Assembly: GCA_003996215.1 (NCBI GenBank)
Contig: QJPP01001843.1
Location: 124,001 to 188,000 of the forward strand
DNA length: 64,000 nucleotides
Source of the DNA: Jaltomata sinuosa
Taxonomy: Eukaryota > Streptophyta > Magnoliopsida > Solanales > Solanaceae
Reading direction: 5' to 3'
Shown here: in pieces, positions 56,451 to 64,000 of the stretch
How positions within the stretch are numbered: the stretch's first letter is position 1
Layout of the letters: every line of letters starts with the position of its first letter
Position numbers and translations under genes: made by a program
Notes under the pieces: generated by a model
Databases searched by the model: none
Told to the model about the DNA's origin: nothing
Seen by the model: the letters and a program-made list of their open reading frames with translations, nothing else

Positions 56451-57505
56451 AGATGTGTTAGGGGGATTCGGGTGGGTCCGGACTATGTAAAAATGGTTAT
56501 AAGTTCACAATTGTTGTCATTAAGTGTACTAATGGCGGTCAAAATTATTTGTGGTTAATAAGCTAATGGTGGGTCTTGGCGTAGACCGGGTAGCTTGTTG
56601 AACACTTAGGTGTGGTTAGAGGATCCTTGCAGGGTCCGGATTTCGGGATTAGAAAGAGATTTAGATATAACTCTGCGATTGTCATTGAATGTGTCAATGG
56701 TTGCTAGGTGAATTCCATGTGATTTGTAAATTGGGAGTAAGACTGGAAGTCTGGGGTTGTAGTTGTTGGTTGTTGTAACCAGGGTGGAAAGTTGTCCTAG
56801 GGGTCCGTGAAGGGTCCGGACACTTGTAAGTAATACTACGGGTATAAGTGGTTTGGTTGGCAGTTAGTCGGGTTAAGTCTGAATATCTAGTCAAGGAGGT
56901 CACTTGGGAAGTCTAGGTGTCAAGGTAACTTGGGAAGTCTAGGTTACAAGGTGACTTGGTAATTCTAAAGGTTAGGATGGTCGGTTCCGAAAGGGGGGAT
57001 TGATAAAAGTGATGTTGAAAGGGGTGAAGCATTTACCTTGTGTATTTTATCTTGATTTTTATATGATGGTAGGAGTGAATTCGGGTCAGCCGATGATTCC
57101 TACCAGCACGTGTGTTTGTACTGATTCTACTCTTGCTATACCTTTTTGGGTATAGTCTGGTTGCAGAGTTGGTGATGTTTCATAGGTTCAGGATTGCGGT
57201 GATCTTCCAGTAGCTCCTACTTCCTTATATGGTGGGAGTTGTGTCCATCTTATGTTATAAACTCATCTTGTAGAAGCTCTTTTACCAGATTAGAATAGGT
57301 TCTAGGGAGGGCTGTCTCATATTGTAAATGATTTTCCGCAAGTTTTGTAAGTCATTTATTTCCTGAATTTCATGTATAAAAATGTGTTTTATTTCATGAT
57401 TTATTTCTTTTTTCGCATTACCTGTTGGTTCGGTGGTAAGATTTTTCCTATCTAGGTGTATTAGAGTAGGTGCCTGCATGGCCTGGTAAGTTGGGTCGTG
57501 ACAAA

Positions 57506-57523
57506 TGGTATCAGAGTCTGGGT
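57506..57523 (+). other. Primer-binding site (initiator tRNA-Met)
   Basis: TGGTATCAGAGTCTGGGT, two bases after the 5' LTR end. The first eleven bases match the complement of initiator tRNA-Met; the twelfth is T instead of C. Confidence 0.85.
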
Positions 57524-59842
57524 TACGGTCTCCCAGTACAAGAGCAAAATGTCGAATAGAGTCCTTTCGATTGGTGTGTTGATGTCCACATCTAATCCTA
57601 GGGAAGCTATGAAGCATTCTAGTAAACACTTATCTTCTTTCATTCCTTTTCGTGTGGTTTCGTTACTTGCTTGTATGGGTTGAGTCCAATTGGTATCTCT
57701 CAATTCCAATTGGTATCTCAACAAGGTGAAAGATGTCATTAGACTCCGGGTACGACAAACAAGCAAGGGAAATTGGAACCGAGAAGGTTCCAATTAGTAT
57801 CTAGCCTGTGAGGCTATGTAAAGGATGGATGAATTGGATAACGGTCATCCATGAAGTGAATGAAAGGTGATGAAACTGGTTTGATTGAGTGTTGGATCTT
57901 GATACTCGTGATTGTATGCATTTCATTATTTGAATGACCGCGATGCGGTTAGCAAGGAGTCTTAACCTGGTTATGTGTTAATGATTGAAGGAGTTCTTGT
58001 TTTGTAATTCAAGTGGAAAACAGTATGCTAAATGTGGGGCAGGTTCTTATCATTGGTAAAAATAATAAGGGAAAATGATATATATACTTGTGGGAACTCA
58101 GGTTTCAAGTGGTTGGTATGTGAATAAGTACCAGGGACAAGGGCTATTATTGCTTAATAGCGGGAGTTATGGTAAGACATAGATGATCGACTAATGGTCA
58201 TCCATGGGACGAATAGAGAGTAAATTATGTGACTTGATTTGGTTGTGACTTGAAGTTAAAATGTTGTGTTGTACAATTCTCGTGTGACTTTCTTGAAATA
58301 TGTGTAAATTGTTGTCTGCCATGCATGTTGAGTCTGCAAAGGGTCATTAAGTTGAAAGTTTTGTGTACCTTAGGCTGTGATAGGCTATTAAAAGTCTTGA
58401 TTTAAACGTGGTATCGCATTTTTGAAAAGGGATTATCATTGGTTAAGATGATAAGGGATTGGGAACTGTGACTGTAGGGAAGCTTCGGTTTCAGGACAGT
58501 AGGGACTTGGTTGGGAACCATGGGAACAAAGGAGTCATTAGTGTGTAATGGCGGGAAGATATTGTTGGGAACAATTGTCTGGTGTTAATTCTTTGTAATT
58601 GATAATATTTTATGCTGAATTGGGATGCGTTTGATGCCAGGAATAGTCTTAAGGGTGGTTTAAGACAATGTAGGGCTTGTTGGGATTAGACAATGATAAT
58701 CGAGAAGGTGGAAGGATACACTTGCTAGAAATTTCGAATTTCTAGGCTGTTACCTTCAAGACTGCCATAGCGGAACTAGACCGCTACGGCGATCCCACTA
58801 TAGCTATATTTTTACCACTTCAGTGGAAGGGCGCGGGCAGAGTGCCTGCCCTGCTTTCCCTGATTTTTCATTTCATTCCCGGGGAATCTAAAGGAAATGG
58901 TTACATTATGAGTTGCTATATGAAACAAGGAAATCGTCCAGATAGCTAATATAGTATGCATATAAGGGAAGTTGTCAGGAATTTAGCATCCATGTGCAAT
59001 AGGAGGAAAGAGTAGATATGGTATCCCATGATATTGGTAAAATTATGATTTACCAATGGTGGGAATAGTCACTCGTGTAGAATTTGACAAATGACCCGTG
59101 ATTGACCGAGTAGTGTGGGACACTGCTCATAGGCTTATATTATGAGGGCGATTATTAACTTATTTTATTAGTGATGACCCTTAGTGGTAGGGTCGGTCGG
59201 GGGAGTGGGGTTATTAAATGAATTTGTTAACATGGTTATTCCTTATGTTGGTCATGATAATACCGGTATCACCATCTTTGAGTGGTGGCTATGCTCACCA
59301 TAGCATTGGTTAGGGTATAAGTGCCCGGATGGAATTTCCCCTAAGACGAGAGTTGACAAAAACCTCAAGCCAGGATGAGTTCCAATGGAATTTTGTTGTT
59401 GTGTGATTTAGAGATATGTGATGTCTCGGGGCATGGTGTTGATAGGAGTAAGGTGTTAATATGATATGTGAGGGGTATTGTACCCAGTAGGAAGCTTCCA
59501 GACTGGAGTTCAGGCTAGCAGAACTCCGGGTATAGTGGGAAAGGGATCGCCATGGTGGGATCTAGTCCCCTTAGCGGGGAAAAACTATTTTGTTCGTTAG
59601 TTGAGTTTCTTTTGCTCTGGTGTTTTGATGAGGCCCCAGATTTCTCAGGCACTCGGGGAGGAGTAATCTAGTTAATCTTGGGCAGCTCGAGGGGAGGAAT
59701 TCCTAGATAGAGCGGGAGTAAGTTAAATTTTAGTTGAGTTACGCGGTCATGATAGAGCTTTAAGGTCCAGGTGGCGGGCTCCTTCTTCTCTTTTTGCCTT
59801 AGAGATTGTTCAAGGACGAACGATGGGTAAATTTTTATCTGT
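57524..59842 (+). other. Internal region of the non-autonomous element
   Basis: No gag or pol motif in any frame. Two segments about 350-450 bases apart resemble each other (ggtcatccatg at 57847 and 58198; gggaactcagg(t)ttcaagtgg and gggaagcttcggtttcagga), which indicates internal duplication. GCGGAACTAGACCGCTACGG near 58770 is another palindrome-bearing stretch. Confidence 0.65.
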
Positions 59843-60898
59843 TGTAAATACCAGGTTCTTCATTACGGGTAAACATTTCGTGCTAATTTTGAGTCAGAAA
59901 ACTTTCGGGTTTGGGAGTTAAAAATTCTTGGCTAGGCTAGTCTCTGCTGGTTTTGGAGCGAGGCATGGTCTAGGGTAATCCGGGTAAGGATTGGGTAAAG
60001 CATCTCAATTTGAGCTAGTTTTTCTTTTAGCTAAGGCATAAGGGAGTCTGGGGGACTTTTCAGAATCAAATTCGGGTAAGTAGAACTCCCGGAATCGAGG
60101 TTGACGCGAAGGGGTTATTCCGGAACATCAGGAAAATAAGTGTGTTGTAAAATGGGAACTTTTGGGGGACTTTACGACTTTCTATCCCGCGTCAACCGCC
60201 ATAGCATTTGACACACCGCTGTAGCAACCTCCACTATAGCGGAGAAAATACCGCTATAGCGAAAGTCAATGCCGGTCAGCACCGCTATAACGGTAGGCTC
60301 CGCTACGGTGGTACCGTTATAGCGGAGCATGGACCTGTATAGCGGAGTGACATGATTAGAAAACCCAAAAAATGGGTTTTTAATTTCATTCTCTCCCATT
60401 CAGCCCTAAAAACAGATGAGGGTTACTCCAAGAACCCTTCTAGGCTGCTCTAAGGCTTGGGAGCCATGGGGAGGAGGAATTCCCGTGAAAAGGACGCGAA
60501 ACCACAGATTCGGGCCTGCAGAATCGTAAGGGAGCTAGAAAGGGCATGGAACAGCTGCTCGACATCCAGGTAGGCTAGGTTTCTTCCAAGAGTAGAATGA
60601 CCGCTTTCATTTTTCTTATTATTGTATAGAATGAGAGAGAGAATCCATGGTTAGGCCTTCGGGCACAGAGTCTGGAGGAAGTTGTTGAATTGTTGGATTT
60701 CTTTGGAAATGGTAGAATGGGAATAGGGTGTTGTAATATTCTAGGAATTTCTTAAATTGTGTGATTTTGTAGAATTGCAGAAAGTTCGGGGAATCGGAAA
60801 AGGGTTAGTAATTAACAAATGTGTAAGGAATGGAAGTTCCGGACTAATTAGTATAATTAGGATATAATTGTTTGGTTGTGTTCTAAGGCTGGGAAGGG
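59843..60898 (+). repeat. 3' LTR of the giant-LTR element, first ~1.06 kb
   Basis: Matches 54229-55313 with scattered substitutions and small indels. The palindromes (caccgctataacggtaggct and ccgttatagcgg) at 60190-60345 are better preserved than in the 5' LTR. It breaks at 60898, where the Athila-like LTR begins. Confidence 0.9.
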
Positions 60899-62188
60899 TG
60901 ATGTGCCACCGTTTTATGGCACTTTCGACTCCTTTAAACTAAGAACAATCGTACGTTTTCAAGCAACCGTTGTCGTTTTTGATATTTTTATGTTGTATTT
61001 TCAGGAAATGGAGACAAACATGGAAACGGAAGGAAATACGCGAAAAAGAGCAGTCTAGATAAGAGTGACGGCCTGAGTGACGGCCCGTCACACATGTGAC
61101 GGTCCGTCACAGTGACCATCAAGATGGGCAGTGCCACTGTCTAGTGGTGACGGCCCAGGCGACGGTTCGTCAAGCCAGTGACAGTCCGTCAGCCTGGCCG
61201 TCACACCTGGGCAGTCGGTTACGCGGAATCCGAGCGTTTTTGGGATTTGTTTCCTAGACTCCTATAAATACCCTATGTTAGGTTTATTTTATTTACCAAG
61301 CTTTTTACATACATTACCCAATAATTTTAGGAGTTTAAAGTCGAGAGAGGAAGAGGAATACACGTTTTCTTCCTCCTCAATCTTGTTCTTGATTTGTTCT
61401 TGGGATCTTGTTTTCTTGTTCTTGGAATAATTAAGATTGTTCTCACTACATTGTAAGGATCTCTTTTCTTTATTATGAATATGACTTTCTTTTATTCTTC
61501 TATAAGCATGAGTAACTAAACCTCCCACAACTAGGGTTGTGGGAGCCATGGCTAAAGTAGCGATATAGATTCCGGGTAGCGACGGGTTCAATATATATGT
61601 TGTCACGTTGTTAATCATTCATTATGTAACGTTTTCTAGTGGTTGCAAACATTAGAACTTGCCTAGGTTTAATTTGCTTGAGTAAAGAGATTAAAACCGG
61701 GAAATTTGATTAACGACGAGGATTCGAGACTACTAACTCTCGTCTTATGATTAATGTTGTAACTAGATTAATCTACTTGATGTTTAGGATTGAAATCTAA
61801 AAGCACACCTTTTCAAGTTCGAGAGAATTGAAAAGTAAATTTGTCTATTTGGTTGAGAAACGTTTAGACGATACAATTAATTCAATCACATCGTGACACG
61901 CATATAGAAAGAACCCGGTTACGCCTAGAATCGACATTGTTACCAATGCCATGGTAAACACTTCCCTAGTTCATTCTCCTATTGATTAATTCTCATACAT
62001 TATTATTTGCTTTTGTTCACACAAAACCCCCCTTTTTACCGGAAACTATTGACCATTAGTCAATTAATTCACTAACGACTTAACTTTCACCATATTCTCT
62101 CTGGGATCGACCCCAACCTTTGTTGGGTTCTATATTTGACAACGATCGCTTACGCTTCTTAATTAGAGTGGTACTTTGAGCGTTATCA
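60899..62188 (+). repeat. 5' LTR of the Athila-like element (1,290 bp)
   Basis: Begins TGATGTGCCACC and ends GCGTTATCA. It has a cluster of GTGACGG/CCGTCAC palindromes (61066-61205), a TATA box at 61263 and a plausible transcribed region downstream. Confidence 0.88.
61263..61270 (+). promoter_or_regulatory. LTR TATA box
   Basis: TATAAATA lies about 50 bases downstream of the GTGACGG cluster, in a GC-rich-to-AT transition typical of LTR promoters (tcctataaataccctatg). Transcription would be expected to start about 30 bases on. Confidence 0.7.
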
Positions 62189-62193
62189 AATTT

Positions 62194-62211
62194 TGGCACC
62201 GTTGCCGGGGA
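62194..62211 (+). other. Primer-binding site (tRNA-Asp type)
   Basis: TGGCACCGTTGCCGGGGA, five bases after the LTR, matches the complement of the plant tRNA-Asp 3' end (TGGCGCCGTTGCCGGGGA) with one substitution (A for G at base 5). Athila-type elements use this primer. Confidence 0.88.
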
Positions 62212-62316
62212 ATACGGTTGTTTGTTAAGTCCGGTGTGTTTATTTGACTCTTAGTCATACTTTCCTGCTTTTACATTTATTTGTTGTTTTTGTTTTGACA
62301 GGGTATAGAGTTGTGC

Positions 62317-64000
62317 ATGCCAAGTACCCGGCGCTCGGGTGAATCAACATTACCTTACGACCCCGAGCTCGCTAGAACATTAAGGCGAAAGATGGCCGCA
62401 CAACAAGAGGCAGCAAGGCTCGCTGCGGAACTGCATGCCCAACAAAATCTGAATGCTGGTGGTCTGCAGGACGATGTTATGCTGAATGATGAGGAAATCG
62501 ACTTGGATGGAGTTGGCGCCACGGGCGCCATTGCCCTTCCACCGCTAGCGCCCGGAGCCAAGTTCAACATCACTAGCACGATGATCCAGCTATTGAACTT
62601 GAGAGGAGTGTTCCGAGGTGCCGCTGGGGAAGATCCAAACCAGCATCTAATGAATTTCGTGGGCATATGCAAGTCATTCGAACTGCCGGGCGTGAGTCAG
62701 ACAGCGATCAGGCTCAGGTTGTTTCCGTTGTCTCTGTCTGATGAGGCAGCGTTGTGGTTGACAGATCTGACCCCCGACTCTATCGCAACTTGGGGAGAGT
62801 TGAGAGGAGCTTTCCTAGAAAGGTTCTTTCCTCCCTCTCAGATGATACAGTTGAGGGACGAGATTAGCTACTTCAGGCAGCAACCCCACGAAGCATTGCA
62901 CGAGACCTGGTTGCGATTCAAAAAGAAGATAACACAATGCCCGAACCATCAGTTGACCGATAACTTTTTGATGCAAACGTTCTACCGAGCATTGAATTCG
63001 GCTACCAAGCCGACGTTAGACAACGCAGCAGGTGGTGCATTCATGGGTCTCACTTTTGTTGAGGCCACAACTACTTTGGACAGGCTCACCAAAACCAACA
63101 GGGCCTGGCATACACGGGATACAGAGGTAGCAGCCAGCACGTATGCAGTTGGTATGTCAGCTGAGCAGCGCAGAAATGAGGAGGAGTGCGACCAAGACAT
63201 GGCGCATCTGAAAATGCAGTTGGACCTTCTGACAAAGCACTTGTTCTCAGGAGGTATGGAGAAAGTACAAGCTGTGGGTTCCCAAGGTAGAGCAGCAGAG
63301 TTGGAAACTGATGAGGAGGCGAATTACTTAGGGGGTTTCCAGGCCAATGGCCAAGGAAACCAAGGTCGGACCTATCAGAAGGACAACTTCTACGAAAAGG
63401 CTGGCTATAGAGATCGCGACCAAGGAAGCTGGAGGAACAACACTGATAGAGGTGGGTTGTATGTACCACCTGGTAATCGGGACAAAGCTAGCAACGAGGC
63501 AGGGATGTCCAAGCTAGAAAACATGATGGGAAAGATACTGCTGAAGGTGGAATCGACTGACTCTGGGGTAAAGGAGATGAGGACTGAGTTATCAACATTG
63601 AGTCAAGTGGTGGATTCTCATTCCACCTCGATAAAGCAATTGGAACAACAAGTGGGGCAGATCTCGGCATCCTTAAATTCGAGAAGGACGGGTACCTTGT
63701 CGAGCGACACCGTCCAAAATCCAAAGAAGGATGCGAGTTGTATGGCAATCACGACCAGAAGTGGTAGAACGTTACCGGAGTCACATCCGGTAATTCAGAC
63801 TCAAGGTGATGTCGCAGATGACAAAGAGGCGGTAGAGGAGAAAACGCTAAAGCCCGCGGAGGAAAGCAAGGAAGCCGAAAAACTTCCAACTATGATGCCT
63901 CGACCACCACCTCCGTTCCGACAACGCCTCAAGAAGAAAGCGGAAGATGGTAAGTTCCTGAATTTCCTGACCATGCTCAAGCAAATATCAATAAACATCC
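62317..64000 (+). CDS. Athila-like gag (gag-pol), open to the window end
   Basis: The ATG at 62317 (MPSTRRSGESTLPYDPELAR) starts a frame with no stop through 64000, about 561 codons, partial at the 3' end. Residues ~90-230 are the retrotransposon gag core: FRGAAGEDPNQHLMNFV, RLRLFPLSLSDEAALWL, SIATWGELRGAFLERFFPPS and FRQQPHEALHETWLRFKK. A coiled-coil-like stretch with TLSQVVDSHSTSIKQLEQQV follows. MAITTRSGRTL and PPPPFRQRLKKK lead to KFLNFLTMLKQISINI, which in the family begins the protease region. No CCHC knuckle is seen in this part. The codon-level integrity contrasts with every other retrotransposon gene in the window. Confidence 0.93.
   Translation, partial: MPSTRRSGESTLPYDPELARTLRRKMAAQQEAARLAAELHAQQNLNAGGLQDDVMLNDEEIDLDGVGATGAIALPPLAPGAKFNITSTMIQLLNLRGVFRGAAGEDPNQHLMNFVGICKSFELPGVSQTAIRLRLFPLSLSDEAALWLTDLTPDSIATWGELRGAFLERFFPPSQMIQLRDEISYFRQQPHEALHETWLRFKKKITQCPNHQLTDNFLMQTFYRALNSATKPTLDNAAGGAFMGLTFVEATTTLDRLTKTNRAWHTRDTEVAASTYAVGMSAEQRRNEEECDQDMAHLKMQLDLLTKHLFSGGMEKVQAVGSQGRAAELETDEEANYLGGFQANGQGNQGRTYQKDNFYEKAGYRDRDQGSWRNNTDRGGLYVPPGNRDKASNEAGMSKLENMMGKILLKVESTDSGVKEMRTELSTLSQVVDSHSTSIKQLEQQVGQISASLNSRRTGTLSSDTVQNPKKDASCMAITTRSGRTLPESHPVIQTQGDVADDKEAVEEKTLKPAEESKEAEKLPTMMPRPPPPFRQRLKKKAEDGKFLNFLTMLKQISINI

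Larger units (their letters stand above)
54229..57503 (+). repeat. 5' LTR of the giant-LTR element (3,275 bp)
   Basis: Contains, in order, a cluster of GCTATAGCGG-type palindromes (54588-54725), tandem array A (55626-55950) and tandem array B (56060-56450). It ends GTGACA two bases before the primer site. The start matches the 3' LTR at 59843 over about 1 kb. Confidence 0.9.
54229..60898 (+). mobile_element. Non-autonomous LTR retrotransposon with 3.3-kb LTRs (LARD-like)
   Basis: 5' LTR 54229-57503 (TGTAACGACC...GGGTCGTGACA), primer site 57506, a 2.3-kb internal region without recognisable gag or pol, then a 3' LTR from 59843 (TGTAAATACC...), which is interrupted at 60899 by an Athila-like element. 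The family also supplies the solo LTR at 41776-45234 and a fragment at 37176. With no coding capacity it depends on enzymes from another element; the primer type and long LTRs suggest a chromovirus partner, which is inference. Confidence 0.85.
60899..64000 (+). mobile_element. Athila/Tat-like Ty3/gypsy retrotransposon, left part
   Basis: Inserted in the 3' LTR of the giant-LTR element (preceding bases AAGGG are the expected 5-bp target duplication; the partner lies outside the window). LTR 60899-62188 (TGAT...ATCA), tRNA-Asp-type primer site, then an open gag frame that runs off the window. It is the least damaged element here, so probably the most recent insertion. Confidence 0.9.

Overview
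The window is plant nuclear DNA from a eudicot, most likely a solanaceous species. The clues are a caulimovirid-like endogenous pararetrovirus, Tekay- and Athila-type Ty3/gypsy retrotransposons whose primer sites fit plant initiator tRNA-Met and tRNA-Asp, a MuDR-like MULE, an En/Spm (CACTA) element, a Helitron and a plant RNase-H-type LINE. I found no intact host gene. Nearly every recognisable protein is viral or transposon-derived, and most are broken by stops or frameshifts. The species call is inference.

Layout. 1-5590: a very AT-rich endogenous pararetrovirus with a leader, four short overlapping ORFs, a zinc-finger coat protein, a movement protein, a degenerate protease-like segment, and a protease/reverse-transcriptase ORF that stops where RNase H should begin. 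It abuts an array of imperfect hairpins (5600-6030) and A-rich DNA. 6840-10800: AT-rich DNA with a hAT-like MITE, short duplications and a Helitron-like left end. 10804-25791: a MULE with ~140-bp terminal inverted repeats and a perfect 9-bp target duplication. It holds a broken MuDR transposase gene on + and a plant-mobile-domain (PMD) gene on -. A 9.7-kb Tekay/Del chromovirus (12795-22536, - strand, 5-bp target duplication) is inserted inside the transposase reading frame. 27941-31858: a Helitron, probably containing a second one.

32216-51460: remains of one large CACTA element. It was inserted in the 3' UTR of a LINE and later split by an inversion whose ends lie in two small CA...TG elements. 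The N-terminal transposase exon and one terminus (32473-35624) are now inverted relative to the rest (38653-51303). The shared 8-bp sequence ACCTCAAG and the uninterrupted reading frame across it allow the original order to be read. A 3.46-kb solo LTR (41776-45234) with a 5-bp target duplication interrupts the transposase. The second CACTA gene (Transposase_24 type) follows.

52966-64000: a partial gypsy LTR, a CACTA-like end, then a non-autonomous retrotransposon with 3.3-kb LTRs (54229-60898) of the same family as the solo LTR and rich in tandem repeats and CCGCTATAGCGG-type hairpins. Its 3' LTR is cut by an Athila-like element (60899 to the window end) whose gag frame is fully open and runs off the window. 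Nesting gives a relative chronology: LINE before CACTA before solo LTR; Helitron-like DNA before MULE before Tekay; giant-LTR element before Athila.
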